NCBI GenBank assembly: GCA_020635285.1 | Contig: JACKAB010000006.1 | Location: 309,501-373,500 of the forward strand | Source: Ignavibacteriales bacterium | Lineage (GTDB): Bacteria; Bacteroidota; Ignavibacteria; Ignavibacteriales; Melioribacteraceae | Reading direction: 5' to 3' | Length of the DNA: 64,000 nt | In this document: piece by piece, positions 9,747 to 19,157 of the stretch | Layout of the letters: every line of letters starts with the position of its first letter | How positions within the stretch are numbered: the first letter of the stretch is position 1 | Program-made: the position numbers and the translations under genes | Notes under the pieces: generated by a model | The model's database searches: none | Told to the model about the DNA's origin: nothing | What the model saw: the letters and a program-made list of their open reading frames with translations, nothing else

Positions 9747-10884
9747 CTCTTAAAGATACAAGTTCCTCTACTAAAAGATCTAAATCATCTTTTGTGTTAT
9801 AAAAATGAGGTGAGATCCTAACCATTCCCTCTCTAACAGTGCAACTAATATCTTTATCTTTTAATTCTTTTACAATTTTTTCTGCATTTTGATTTTTAAA
9901 ACTTACGATACCTGCAATATTATTTTTATTAACATTTTCTAGAATTGGAGTAATTCCAATTTCTGACAAATTATTAATAAGATAACTTGAATTATCTAAA
10001 ATTTGTCTTTCAATATTTGCATAACCTATTTCTTCGAACAGACTTAGAGATGCATCCAAAGCAATCATTCCAATTCTTGAACTATTACCATTTTGGAACT
10101 TGTTTGCATTTTCAAGAAAATTCAACTCATAATCAAGAAGTTTCCAAGCATCTTTTACTGAGGTCCAGCCGACAAACTTTTGAGTTATTCTTTGTGATAA
10201 GTTTTCGGAAATATAGAAGTAAGATAATCCCTGCAAACTCATTAGCCATTTATGTGTTCCCCCAGCAAAAAAATCAATATTACATTCACCTAGATTAATT
10301 TGAACAACACCCGCACCTTGAATTCCATCTACACAAAAAATTATGTCCCGCTTTTTACAAAATTCTCCAATTGATTTTAAGTCGGCTCTGTAACCAGTTA
10401 AAAACTGCACCATACTAATTGAGATTAGTTTAGTTCTACTTGTTACAAGTTTTTCAATTTGCGGTAAATCAACAATTCCATTTTCAGATTGAACAAACAG
10501 AACTTCAACCCCTTGATTTTTAAGATTTAAAAATGGGTAAACGTTTGAAGGAAATTCAATATCATTTAATATTATTTGATCACCCTTTTTCCACTCAATT
10601 CCTTGAGCAATAACATTAATAGCGTTTGAAACACTATCACTCCATGCAATTGAGCTGGCATCAACACTTAACATATTTGCAAGGCGATTTTTAGCGCTTT
10701 TTGCTGTCGGCTCGGTCTCAAAATAATTCTCAATTATGGATTCCGTACGTTGGAACAGATATTCATCCAACTTCTTATTAACCCTTGAGGATAAAGGACC
10801 AATCGCCGCGTGATTAAAATACTTTTTCCCCGATTTTAAATAAGGGAAATATTTTCTAGCTTCTTCACATTTCATAATAGTCAA
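9736..10884 (-). CDS. Class V aminotransferase (cysteine desulfurase / isopenicillin-N epimerase-like)
   Basis: PLP-dependent fold-type I enzyme of 382 residues. Motifs seen: N-terminal YFNHAAIGPLS; SDSVSNAINVIA in the cofactor phosphate region; FCVDGIQGAGV, where Asp pairs with the pyridine nitrogen; and AGGTHKWLMSLQGLSYFYIS with the PLP-binding Lys (about residue 212). It lacks an obvious active Cys loop of true cysteine desulfurases in the usual C-terminal place. Substrate cannot be assigned. It overlaps the 3' end of the convergent exchanger gene by 11 bp and lies 36 bp downstream of the OPT transporter, so the two may be co-transcribed. Confidence 0.85.
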   Translation of the reverse strand: MTIMKCEEARKYFPYLKSGKKYFNHAAIGPLSSRVNKKLDEYLFQRTESIIENYFETEPTAKSAKNRLANMLSVDASSIAWSDSVSNAINVIAQGIEWKKGDQIILNDIEFPSNVYPFLNLKNQGVEVLFVQSENGIVDLPQIEKLVTSRTKLISISMVQFLTGYRADLKSIGEFCKKRDIIFCVDGIQGAGVVQINLGECNIDFFAGGTHKWLMSLQGLSYFYISENLSQRITQKFVGWTSVKDAWKLLDYELNFLENANKFQNGNSSRIGMIALDASLSLFEEIGYANIERQILDNSSYLINNLSEIGITPILENVNKNNIAGIVSFKNQNAEKIVKELKDKDISCTVREGMVRISPHFYNTKDDLDLLVEELVSLRANK

Positions 10885-10920
10885 AGTATTTGCACGTGAA
10901 GAATCACGCCCAAAGTTATT

Positions 10921-12906
10921 TTATTCGTCCTTTTTAGCTCTTAATGTATCCCAAATCATATATAGTCCAATTAACAAAAACATTACAAGACCAAGAATTT
11001 CTGCTGAGTGTGATTCGAACCATTCTCGGTTCATCCAATCAAATTCTAAATATTTTAGTATTGCACTTAATACGCCCATCAATGCTCCACCGGCAATAAA
11101 TCCAGAAGCAATTAAAGTTCCCCGTTCTCTTCTAGCTTTATTAAGAGCTTCATCTTTACTTCTTGTAGTTACAAAATATGCAATCAATCCGCCTGCTAAA
11201 AGCGGGGTGTTTAATTCAAGAGGCAAATACATACCTAACGCAAATGCTAAGGCAGGTACATTTATCATTGTTAAAATTAATGCCATAAATGCACCGCCTA
11301 AATATAACATCCAAGGCGCTGGTTGATTTGACATTAGCGGCTGAATAACTGCTGCCATTGCGTTCGCTTGTGGCGCTACTAATGCTCCTTGACCTTTAAA
11401 ACCATATGTTTCATTTAACACCATAATTATCCATGCAACAGTAGCTGCAGAAACAGCTGTACCTACAAACTTCCATTTTTCCTGTTTATATGGAGAAGTT
11501 CCCAGCCAATAACCAATTTTAAGATCAGTAACAAAAGCACCGGCTTGTGAAAGTGCAGTACAAACTACGCCGCCAATAATAAGTGCAGAAACCATTCCCG
11601 CTGTTCCTGATAAACCAACGGAAACTAAAACAACTGAAGAAAGAATTAGGGTCATTAAAGTCATGCCAGAAACTGGATTTGTGCCAACAATAGCAATAGC
11701 CGTTGCAGCAACGGTTGTAAATAAAAATGAAATGATAAGAACAATTGCTAAGCCAACAAGTGCTAACATAACATTATCAACTACCCCAAATAAAAAGAAA
11801 ATAAAAATAAAGACAGCTGTTACAACTATTCCACCAGCTATAATTCCCATAGGAAGATCTAATTGTGTTCTAACATTTTTCTCGCCAGATTTTTTCTTAC
11901 CGAAAATTTCATTGTAGCCAAGGACAAAAGATGTTTTAATAATACCAGATGATTTAATAATCCCAATTAAACCAGCCATTGCAATTCCGCCAATACCAAT
12001 GTGGCGAACGTATTGACTAAAAATTTGCTCGGCTGACATTTCTCTAATTAACAATTGCACATTTGCCCCAATTGGCGTTGTTATAAATTCACCAAAATAT
12101 GCTACCATTGGAATGAGAACATACCAAGAGACAAATGAACCTGCAGCAATAATAGCAGTATATTTTAAACCAACAATATAACCCAAGCCCAAAATTGCAG
12201 CGCTTGTGTTTAATCTAAAGACTAATTTCAAATCAGTTGCAAGAGATTGACCTGCAGCAACAACTCGCGTTGTAAAAACTTCACTCCACCAGCCAAAAGT
12301 TGCCACAACAAAATCATAGACTCCGCCGATAATACCGCTTATAACTAAAACCAAAGCTTGATTTCCGCCTTTTTCTCCGGTTACTAAAACTTCAGTTGTT
12401 GCAGTTGCTTCAGGGAATGGAAATTTTCCATGCATATCAGCAACAAAGTATTTTCTAAATGGAACAATAAATAATATTCCAAGGAAACCACCTAATAAGG
12501 AAGCAAAGAATACTTGATAAAATTGAACTTCTAATTCTAAAATATATAAAGCTGGGATTGTGAAAATTGCTCCGGCAACAATGGTTCCGGAAGTTGCTCC
12601 AATTGATTGGATAATGACATTTTCACCTAAGGCATTTTTTCTTTTTGTTAATGTTGAAAGTCCAACAGCTATAATTGCAATAGGAATTGCAGCTTCAAAT
12701 ACTTGTCCAATTTTTAATCCCAAATATGCTGCAGCCGCCGAGAACAAAGCTGCCATTACCAATCCCCACATTATTGACCAAACACTTGTCTCGGGATACT
12801 CATTTTCCGGCAACATTATTGGAACATATTCTTCACCAGGCTTAAGTTCTGAATATGCATTAGAAGGAAGACCAATGGGTTTTTCATTTGAAATATTTCC
12901 ACTCAT
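10921..12906 (-). CDS. OPT-family oligopeptide/metal-chelate transporter
   Basis: Inner-membrane permease of 661 residues with about 14-16 hydrophobic segments. It has the prokaryotic OPT pattern: LKIGQVFEAAIPIAI near the N-terminus, GKFPFPEATATTEVLVTGEKGG near residues 160-180, and the glycine-rich IGANVQLL segment. Prokaryotic members move peptides or related small solutes with protons. With two secreted dipeptidyl-peptidases nearby, peptide use is a reasonable but unproven role. ATG at 12906 follows an AAGGAATA SD. No frameshift is seen. Confidence 0.9.
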   Translation of the reverse strand: MSGNISNEKPIGLPSNAYSELKPGEEYVPIMLPENEYPETSVWSIMWGLVMAALFSAAAAYLGLKIGQVFEAAIPIAIIAVGLSTLTKRKNALGENVIIQSIGATSGTIVAGAIFTIPALYILELEVQFYQVFFASLLGGFLGILFIVPFRKYFVADMHGKFPFPEATATTEVLVTGEKGGNQALVLVISGIIGGVYDFVVATFGWWSEVFTTRVVAAGQSLATDLKLVFRLNTSAAILGLGYIVGLKYTAIIAAGSFVSWYVLIPMVAYFGEFITTPIGANVQLLIREMSAEQIFSQYVRHIGIGGIAMAGLIGIIKSSGIIKTSFVLGYNEIFGKKKSGEKNVRTQLDLPMGIIAGGIVVTAVFIFIFFLFGVVDNVMLALVGLAIVLIISFLFTTVAATAIAIVGTNPVSGMTLMTLILSSVVLVSVGLSGTAGMVSALIIGGVVCTALSQAGAFVTDLKIGYWLGTSPYKQEKWKFVGTAVSAATVAWIIMVLNETYGFKGQGALVAPQANAMAAVIQPLMSNQPAPWMLYLGGAFMALILTMINVPALAFALGMYLPLELNTPLLAGGLIAYFVTTRSKDEALNKARRERGTLIASGFIAGGALMGVLSAILKYLEFDWMNREWFESHSAEILGLVMFLLIGLYMIWDTLRAKKDE

Positions 12907-13006
12907 AATTATTCCTTAGTTTAAATTAAATTTTCTAATTCTACTTTTATAATGTTAAGATATAATAAAAACTTTATTCAAATATAAAATAATCAATTAT
13001 TTTTTA

Positions 13007-13840
13007 TTACTCATTTATTTTTTCTATTTGGTTATTCTCTTTATCAAGTTTATTATAATCTAATTCAGAACCAAGAACACTATGTGGTATTGAATATACA
13101 ATCATTAAAACAATTGCGGCAGATAATGCCCAACGTTTTGGATGCTTACTTTTTTTATACATTATAGATGCAATTACCCAACCTAGAATGGCAATCAAGG
13201 TTTTATTGTCAGTTAAATCATGACCAAACGGAATTCCCGTCCAGTATTCTCCAAAAGCATATTTTTGCATAATGGGTCCAAGTATAAATCCGCCAACAAT
13301 TAGAAACCCAAGTGTCCAAATTGTTAACTTTTTAATATTTTTTCCATCACTAAAAAATTCTAAACCAGTTCTTGTTGATAGCATCATTCCAAAAAACATT
13401 GCAAAAATATGTGGAATTAAAACATAGGGTGGAACATCACCTTTGAAACGAATTACGACTGGTGCTTCCATTGGGAATTTTACGACCAAACTTTGTTTTT
13501 GTAATTCTATGTAGTATTGAAGTTTTCCAGCAGGTGGTTGATGTGGTAAAATTCCAACCAATTCATTTTCAACATTTTTCATTGGAACTTTTTGCCATTC
13601 ATCTGAAGTTTTAAATCTTTTGTAAAATAAATTTCCTGCTATTTCAGAATCATAAATCTTTATTTTTACTTCATGATTAGCTTCTCCGCCATGGCTGCGG
13701 GCTAGTTTATATTCTATTTCGTTACCAGCTAAATTTATTTTGCCTGTTATCGGGTAAGTAGGGCCGGTTAATCTTTGGTAAGCAGCAGTTACAATTGTTA
13801 TAACAAATGCAATAATCCAAAGCATTACATTTTTTTTCAT
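13007..13840 (-). CDS. Conserved membrane protein of unknown function
   Basis: 277 residues. One N-terminal membrane segment (about 5-22) is followed by a beta-rich extracytoplasmic domain (about 30-135, with YELARSHGGEANHEVKI-type strands and a double-Pro turn). Four further membrane segments follow (about 137-155, 170-190, 210-225 and 235-252). A charged tail ends the protein. I do not recognise a characterised family. It lies 100 bp upstream of the OPT gene on the same strand and may be co-transcribed with it. Confidence 0.7.
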   Translation of the reverse strand: MKKNVMLWIIAFVITIVTAAYQRLTGPTYPITGKINLAGNEIEYKLARSHGGEANHEVKIKIYDSEIAGNLFYKRFKTSDEWQKVPMKNVENELVGILPHQPPAGKLQYYIELQKQSLVVKFPMEAPVVIRFKGDVPPYVLIPHIFAMFFGMMLSTRTGLEFFSDGKNIKKLTIWTLGFLIVGGFILGPIMQKYAFGEYWTGIPFGHDLTDNKTLIAILGWVIASIMYKKSKHPKRWALSAAIVLMIVYSIPHSVLGSELDYNKLDKENNQIEKINE

Positions 13841-13866
13841 TTATGAATTGGATTTAGTTTTATAAT

Positions 13867-13909
13867 GATTTCACAACTCTAAACATAAGAGTTTCTCATT
13901 CATGAAATC
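13867..13909. other. Nested inverted repeat in the gap before the sensor kinase
   Basis: An inner hairpin AACTCT/AGAGTT (13875-13880 and 13888-13893, 7-base loop) sits inside an outer pair GATTTCA/TGAAATC (13867-13873 and 13903-13909). It lies between the membrane-protein gene and the 3' end of the histidine kinase. It may be a weak terminator for the kinase transcript or an operator; there is no clear T-run. The rest of the 180-bp gap shows nothing I can name. Confidence 0.35.
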
Positions 13910-14019
13910 AACTAATATTTCTAATAATTAATGAGAATTTGGATGAAATGTAATTGAAATTTGAGGTTCTAAATTGGTAAAACCGGATTATGAGCCGACA
14001 AATAAATCGCCAATTTAAG

Positions 14020-15882
14020 TTAATTCTGGGGAAGCAAAACTTTTACGGTTGTACCTTTGTTAATTGTACTGGCGATTTTTAATTCACCATTCATATAAGA
14101 GATTAGTTTATTTGCAAGCGAAAGTCCAAGTCCGGCGCCTTCGTATGATCTGGTATAACCACTTTCTTCAACTTGTTCAAATAGATGAAATATTTTTTCC
14201 ATGCTGCTATTTTCAATTCCTATACCATCATCAATAATTTCAATACAACCTTTGTCTTTATTTACTGAAGTAGATATTATTATTCTGCCTTTCTCTAAAC
14301 TATATTTTATTGCATTATCCATAATTTCTTTAACTGCTCTATCCAGTTTTTCTTCACATGCTACAATTGTAATTTCCTCAGGAGATAAATTATAAACTAA
14401 TTGTAATTTTTTGCTCTTTGCTAGTTCTTGCCAAACATCTTTATTCGATTTAATTATTTTATTTATTTCCATAGGAGCCAAAACAATTTCTTCATTTCCG
14501 GAGTCTAGGAGTGAAACTTCAACAATATTATCTACCAATTTTAAAAGTCTGCTCACACCTTCTTTTAAATAACCAGTCATTTGAGAGGATGATTCATAGT
14601 TCTTTGCTTTAACATCATCTTCAAGTAAATCAGAATAACCTACTATTGCATTTAGCGGTGTTCTGATTTCGTGGGACATGTTTGCTAGAAAAGTTGACTT
14701 AAGCTTATTTAAATTTATTTCTTTGTTGTAAGCGTCTCTTAATTTTCTTTCAATCTCAAGCTGCTCGGTAATATCTGTTAAATTAATAATAAATAATCTT
14801 GTAAGATCGTAGCTATCATCAGTAAAAGTTATTTTTCCTAAATACCTTTTATTGCTAATTGCTGTATAATGAAATTGGGCATGAACACGTTCTTTACTTA
14901 TTAAATTTGAAATTTCATTATTAATTATTTTAAAGAATTCTGGACTAACAATTTCTTGCAAATTAAATTCACTTTTAATTTCATTTTTTCTTGCAAGAAT
15001 ATTTTTATAAAAACTTTCGTTAGCATTTTCAAAAATTAAATTGTTTTTTTCTTTTCTGATAATAAGAATTGGATCAGAAATATTATTGATAATTGATTTT
15101 TGTCTTTGTTCAGATCTTTTTAATAATCGAGCTTGTTCAATATGTTCAGTAATATCATTGGCGGTAATTATATAACTATAAGACTTATCAATATTATCCT
15201 TAACTGCGCTTAATCTTATTTCTTTATAAATAATTTCACCTTCAGAAGCGATATCGGAGGTAACCTTTACCCAATTTTTTTTGAGCTCAATTGCAATTTG
15301 CAATGATTCTAATTCTTGATTTGACAGATGTTTTTGAAAAGCTTTAGAAATCTTTTTACTGTAAACATCTTCAATTTTTATGCGGAGAAATTGCTCGAAT
15401 GATGTTGAGAGGTAATGTATACAGCCATTTTTATCAGCTAACATAACCCCAACATTTACTGCTTCTAAAGCCTGGTTATAATTGTTTACTCTGCTTGTAA
15501 GTCTGGTTCGGTTATCTTGAGAATCGATAAAAACTATAAAGATTTCTTCATCATTAAGAATAACTCTTTCAAGATTTAATAAGTATCCCTCATAATAATC
15601 ATTATCATCCTTCAAAATTAGATCTGTGCAAAAGCTGCTAATTTTATTTTGAATTAAATTACCAAAAAGAGTTTGCAGATCTGGCTCAGAAAATAAATCA
15701 AATAAATTATGGCCCGCCTTAAAATTATGCTTTATTCTACCAGTGTTATTAGCATAAAGAATTAAGCCATTACTATTAGAAAGTAAAATTGGCTTAGTAT
15801 TTGGGAATTCTTCTAAGGTCTCAAATTTATTGATTATATCTAAATCAAAGTAAGAATAATTAAGAGTATTTTTTAAATTCAA
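14020..15882 (-). CDS. PAS-domain sensor histidine kinase
   Basis: 620 residues, soluble, no membrane segment. The N-terminal ~370 residues hold about three PAS-like modules (near 5-110, 130-250 with KDNIDKSYSYIITANDITEH, and 255-375 with LFIINLTDITEQ). A coiled linker and a HisKA domain follow, with the phosphoacceptor His404 in MSHEIRTPLN. The HATPase has N box DNAIKYS, G1 DDGIGI and G2 GAGLGLSLA. ATP-binding and phosphotransfer residues look complete. It is probably co-transcribed with the upstream unknown gene (11-bp gap) from a sigma-28 type promoter, which ties it to late motility genes. A partner regulator could be the REC-DHp protein just upstream. Confidence 0.9.
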   Translation of the reverse strand: MNLKNTLNYSYFDLDIINKFETLEEFPNTKPILLSNSNGLILYANNTGRIKHNFKAGHNLFDLFSEPDLQTLFGNLIQNKISSFCTDLILKDDNDYYEGYLLNLERVILNDEEIFIVFIDSQDNRTRLTSRVNNYNQALEAVNVGVMLADKNGCIHYLSTSFEQFLRIKIEDVYSKKISKAFQKHLSNQELESLQIAIELKKNWVKVTSDIASEGEIIYKEIRLSAVKDNIDKSYSYIITANDITEHIEQARLLKRSEQRQKSIINNISDPILIIRKEKNNLIFENANESFYKNILARKNEIKSEFNLQEIVSPEFFKIINNEISNLISKERVHAQFHYTAISNKRYLGKITFTDDSYDLTRLFIINLTDITEQLEIERKLRDAYNKEINLNKLKSTFLANMSHEIRTPLNAIVGYSDLLEDDVKAKNYESSSQMTGYLKEGVSRLLKLVDNIVEVSLLDSGNEEIVLAPMEINKIIKSNKDVWQELAKSKKLQLVYNLSPEEITIVACEEKLDRAVKEIMDNAIKYSLEKGRIIISTSVNKDKGCIEIIDDGIGIENSSMEKIFHLFEQVEESGYTRSYEGAGLGLSLANKLISYMNGELKIASTINKGTTVKVLLPQN

Positions 15883-15892
15883 TTTATTCCAT

Positions 15893-16546
15893 TTATTCTG
15901 AATTAGTAATTACTATTTTGTTGATAATAATCGGAATATTTCCCTGTGTTTTTAGAATAAAATTATTTTTTATTTTGCTTTTATATTTAGTCGTGATAAA
16001 AGTACAAATTACTTTTAGCACATAATTTAATTCTTGAAATATTCCATGATCAATTCCAATTAGAATTTCATCTATTAAATGAGATTCAATAATATAGTTA
16101 CTATCTTGCTGTGCAATTCTGCTAAATAATTTTCTTAATGAATCGATTTCAATTGGTTCTGATGTATTTATGGTTGAAATTTCATCTTTCCGGACATTGA
16201 CCTTAATCTCATAATCAACTTTATTCTCATTTTTAATTCCAGCTTTGTAGATTGAAAATTCTTGATATTCTTTTGTATAAAGTTCATTAAAATCAATTAC
16301 TGTTATAAATTCAATATCATCCACAGCAAAGTGTAAAAGTATTTCCTCTTCAGAAGGATATTCAATCGCTAAAATATTCCAATTGATCTTGGATAATAAC
16401 TTTGCCAATGGTGAAAATAAAGCTGAGTCCTTTTTCTTTTCTCTATCATATTCATTCTGATGAATAGCGTATAAATTTACGGCTGGAATTTTTAATCCAC
16501 TTTTATATTTTTCTTGCGGATTAATATTTTGAATTTTATCAAGCAT
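15893..16546 (-). CDS. Unknown protein paired with the sensor kinase
   Basis: About 217 residues, soluble, no recognised motif. It has mixed strand/helix character, an acidic middle and a beta-rich C-terminus (NNFILKTQGNIPIIINKIVIT). I prefer ATG at 16546, preceded by AGGTG five bases upstream; a GTG at 16552 is in frame. The gene sits right after a sigma-28 type promoter (16562-16588) and 11 bp before the PAS kinase. It therefore likely works with that kinase or in late flagellar functions. No function can be assigned. Confidence 0.65.
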   Translation of the reverse strand: MLDKIQNINPQEKYKSGLKIPAVNLYAIHQNEYDREKKKDSALFSPLAKLLSKINWNILAIEYPSEEEILLHFAVDDIEFITVIDFNELYTKEYQEFSIYKAGIKNENKVDYEIKVNVRKDEISTINTSEPIEIDSLRKLFSRIAQQDSNYIIESHLIDEILIGIDHGIFQELNYVLKVICTFITTKYKSKIKNNFILKTQGNIPIIINKIVITNSE

Positions 16547-16561
16547 AGACACCTATTTTCA

Positions 16562-16588
16562 TTATCGAAAAATGAACTTAGGAGTTTA
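16562..16588 (-). promoter_or_regulatory. Sigma-28 (FliA) type promoter
   Basis: On the minus strand: TAAA (16585-16588), a spacer of exactly 15, then TTCGATAA (16562-16569). The FliA consensus is TAAA-N15-GCCGATAA, so only two bases differ and the spacing is exact. It would start transcription near 16555, giving a very short leader before the ATG at 16546. A fliA gene is present at 34569. The match is by eye; no matrix score was computed. Confidence 0.65.
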
Positions 16589-16674
16589 GACTAGAATTAA
16601 AGGGATTGTAGGTAAAAAAATATACCTTGAAAATTAAGGGGCAAAGAGAAGTGAGTAAAAGCAGATATGAAGGA

Positions 16675-17328
16675 TTACATTTTGAGCATTTTATTATCTA
16701 ACGCATAATCCATAATTTCAGCACTTTGTAATTTTTGCAACGCTTTTACAAATTCTTGAATTCTTTTTAATGATTCTTCTATTACAAATAAATCATCTTT
16801 AATACTTTCGTTGTTAGTATCAAGTTCATCTTTCATAGAATCAACTGACATTTTTAAACTACTTAATGGATTGTTAATTTTATGACCAATTGTACAAGCT
16901 AATTCAACAATTGCTTTATTATGCTCAATATTTTTAAGTTCATTTTGCAAATTATGAATTCTGATTCCGGATCTGATTCTTGCGACAAGTTCCTGATTAT
17001 CAATTGGTTTAATTAAATAATCATCCGCTCCTGTATCTAATCCTTCTACTCTATCTTTAAGAGAAGTACGTGCAGTTAGCAAAATGAAATAAATTAATTT
17101 ATACTCTTCTTTACTTTTTACAATATTACAAAGTTCAATACCATTTAATTTTGGCATTGTCCAATCGGCTAAAATAACTTTTGGTTTAAATTCACTTATT
17201 AGGTCAAGTGCTTCTTCCCCATTATTAGCAGTTTTAATTGTATAACCGCTTTTAACAAGAAGCCTTTCATAAATAAACCGTGAATCTTCTTCGTCTTCAA
17301 CAATTAGTATTTTATTTTCTTCATTCAT
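16675..17328 (-). CDS. Response regulator with a DHp (HisKA-like) domain but no ATPase domain
   Basis: 217 residues. A REC domain (about 5-122) has acidic residues E11/D12, phosphoacceptor Asp55 in LADWTMP, Thr in LLTART and Lys in LIKPID. It is followed by a two-helix segment (about 125-205) with GHKINNPLSSL, the H-box of histidine kinases (His149). No HATPase follows: the protein ends shortly after. It could receive phosphate at Asp or His from another kinase, for example the PAS kinase downstream, and act as a relay or dimeric switch. A 190-bp gap separates it from motB2. The following gap carries the sigma-28 type promoter. Confidence 0.8.
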   Translation of the reverse strand: MNEENKILIVEDEEDSRFIYERLLVKSGYTIKTANNGEEALDLISEFKPKVILADWTMPKLNGIELCNIVKSKEEYKLIYFILLTARTSLKDRVEGLDTGADDYLIKPIDNQELVARIRSGIRIHNLQNELKNIEHNKAIVELACTIGHKINNPLSSLKMSVDSMKDELDTNNESIKDDLFVIEESLKRIQEFVKALQKLQSAEIMDYALDNKMLKM

Positions 17329-17447
17329 TATTTAATCTTTCAGAATTACAACAATTAATTCAACCGCTAATGCACAAGTACCTGATATATTGATTTATCT
17401 TTACTCAGGAGAGGATTTTTAAGATTATTGTTCAGTAAAAACATTTA

Positions 17448-17465
17448 TTTTAATTTCGATTAAAA
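17448..17465. other. Short hairpin in the gap after motB2
   Basis: A 7-bp all-AT stem TTTTAAT/ATTAAAA (17448-17454 and 17459-17465) closes a four-base loop, TTCG on the plus strand. It lies in the 192-bp gap between motB2 and the REC-DHp gene and may help end the long stator transcript. On the minus strand a run of five T follows about eight bases later. I see no convincing promoter in the remainder of the gap. Confidence 0.3.
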
Positions 17466-17520
17466 GCTAAGAATTTTTTCTGTTTATATCCACAGAATTG
17501 GGCGTGATTTGGCAAGTAAA

Positions 17521-18285
17521 TTAATTGGTATATTTAAGAATAATACTAATTCTTCGGTTTACAACATCATAAGGATCTTTTGTATTTCGTAATTTATTAT
17601 CTGCATAGCCACGTATTTCTTCAATTTGGTCGGGTAAAATTCCGCTTGCAATTAAAGCTCTTCTTGCTGAGTTCGCTCTATCAGCACTCAATTCATAATT
17701 AGAATATCCAGCAAGTCCATTTGAGAATGGACGCGCATCTGTATGTCCTTCAACAACAATTTTATTTTTGACCTCTGTAATTTGTTTTGCAATAACAGAA
17801 ATAATTTTTTTAGCACTCTCTTTTAGTTTGGAAGTACCTACTTCAAAAAAAGCATCATTATTGGATTCCATTATTTCAATACGCAAACCCTCATCAGTAA
17901 CTTCAATATCTATTTGATCAACCAGATCTTGAAAATCTTGATTCTTCAGCTTATCAATAAGTTCTTCACCCATTTCTTGAAGTCGTTCTTTTTCAACTTC
18001 TTTTTTCTCGAACGGAGTCATTTCCGCAGGTGGAGTTTTCTTACCAGGACCTTCAATTGCACTTGGACCATTGCCAACTCCAAATCCAGTTGGATCGTTA
18101 AAATACCCTGCAATATTTTCTTTTACAGCGTCATCTTGACCAAGAATCCAGAGGACAATAAAAAGTGCCATCATTGCAGTAACAAAATCTGCATAAGCTA
18201 CTTTCCACGCTCCTCCGTGAGCTCCGTGTCCGCCATCAACAATTTTCTTTACTATAATTGGTCGGTCTTTATCTTGATCAGCCAT
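17521..18285 (-). CDS. motB: Flagellar stator protein MotB, second set
   Basis: 254 residues. One N-terminal membrane segment, AWKVAYADFVTAMMALFIVLWI, carries the ion-binding Asp in YADF. A linker and a C-terminal OmpA/MotB peptidoglycan-binding domain follow (about 150-254, with EGHTDARPF, LSADRANSARR and NRRISIIL). HGGAWKVAYADFVTAMMA is the form found in E. coli-like proton MotB proteins. The start overlaps the motA2 stop region by one base, so translation is probably coupled. It lacks the N-terminal extension of motB1, and the two stator sets are clearly not recent duplicates. Confidence 0.93.
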   Translation of the reverse strand: MADQDKDRPIIVKKIVDGGHGAHGGAWKVAYADFVTAMMALFIVLWILGQDDAVKENIAGYFNDPTGFGVGNGPSAIEGPGKKTPPAEMTPFEKKEVEKERLQEMGEELIDKLKNQDFQDLVDQIDIEVTDEGLRIEIMESNNDAFFEVGTSKLKESAKKIISVIAKQITEVKNKIVVEGHTDARPFSNGLAGYSNYELSADRANSARRALIASGILPDQIEEIRGYADNKLRNTKDPYDVVNRRISIILKYTN

Positions 18286-19142
18286 TATTCTGTTTTGCCT
18301 CTTAAATAATTTTCCAGCTCAGAGAAAGATGGTCGTGCATGTGAATTTACAGTTCTTCTTCCCACCTCAACAGCAACTATAGGAGGATTTCCTTTTGCAT
18401 AAGAGATTACACATTCTTTAATTGTTTCTAAATATCTAACTTCTCCTTCAATCATATGTTCAATATTTGTTGCTAATGGTCCAACAAAACCATAAGATAA
18501 AAGAACGCCTAAGAATGTACCAACTAACGCGGCAGCCACATGGTGACCAACTGCTTCAGCGCCGGCATTAATACTTCCCATTGTAACAATAATTCCTAAA
18601 ACTGCAGCAACTATACCAAGTGCTGGAAAAGCATCACCCAGTTTTGAAAGCAGTGCATGAGTTGGGTGAGTTTCTGTTTTAAATGTTTTTATTTCAATAT
18701 CCATTAATGCTTCAACTTCATGAGGAGGCACACCGCCGGAGAGCATTACTTTTAATGTATCGCAAAGAAAAGTAATTGCAGTTTTGTTTTTTAACATCTT
18801 CGGATCAGATTGAAAAACTTCACTTTCATCCGGAGATTCAATATGTTTTTCAATTGCCAATAGTCCGTCTCTTTGAGCTAAAAGAAATAAATCATAAAGC
18901 GCTTTGAGCATTGACAAATTTTCTTCTTTTGTATGATGTTTATGACTGATTGCTTTTGGAATTGCAGCTACAATATTTTTTATTTCATCTAAAGAAGCAG
19001 AAATAAATAAACTTCCAATAGCCGCTCCGCCAATAGTTATAAATTCTGATGGTTGGAACAATACTGCTAGATGCCCTCCAGCCATTGAAAATCCTACTAT
19101 TAAGCTTGCCAGAACTACAATTGCGCCAATTATTATAAACAT
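18285..19142 (-). CDS. motA: Flagellar stator protein MotA, second set
   Basis: 285 residues, four membrane segments (about 2-20, 33-50, 170-192 and 200-222) with the large cytoplasmic loop between 2 and 3. It follows the E. coli-type MotA pattern: MFIIIGAIVVL start, GGAAIGSLFISAS, a loop with HPTHALLSKLGDAFPALGIVAAVLGIIVTMGSI, then LVGTFLGVLLSYGFVGPLA. Pairs with the adjacent motB2 to form the torque-generating ion channel. It is 15 bp downstream of a response regulator gene and ends the long fliL-to-motB2 gene run together with motB2. Confidence 0.93.
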   Translation of the reverse strand: MFIIIGAIVVLASLIVGFSMAGGHLAVLFQPSEFITIGGAAIGSLFISASLDEIKNIVAAIPKAISHKHHTKEENLSMLKALYDLFLLAQRDGLLAIEKHIESPDESEVFQSDPKMLKNKTAITFLCDTLKVMLSGGVPPHEVEALMDIEIKTFKTETHPTHALLSKLGDAFPALGIVAAVLGIIVTMGSINAGAEAVGHHVAAALVGTFLGVLLSYGFVGPLATNIEHMIEGEVRYLETIKECVISYAKGNPPIVAVEVGRRTVNSHARPSFSELENYLRGKTE

Positions 19143-19157
19143 ATTTTTTTCTGATTA

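Noticed and set aside
10895..10908. Short hairpin CGTGA-AGAA-TCACG between the OPT gene and the aminotransferase as a terminator.
   Set aside because: Five base pairs only, with no T-run on the minus strand. The 36-bp gap suits co-transcription better.
10902..17511. A shared 12-mer TTGGGCGTGATT in the gaps near 10903-10914 (minus) and 17499-17510 (plus), considered as a dispersed repeat.
   Set aside because: Only 12 bases match and the flanks differ. Many 12-mer matches are expected by chance in 64 kb.
17498..17514. A sigma-54-like TTGGGCGTGATTTGGCA on the plus strand.
   Set aside because: It would fire into the 3' end of motB2, with no plus-strand gene downstream, and most -24 positions do not match.
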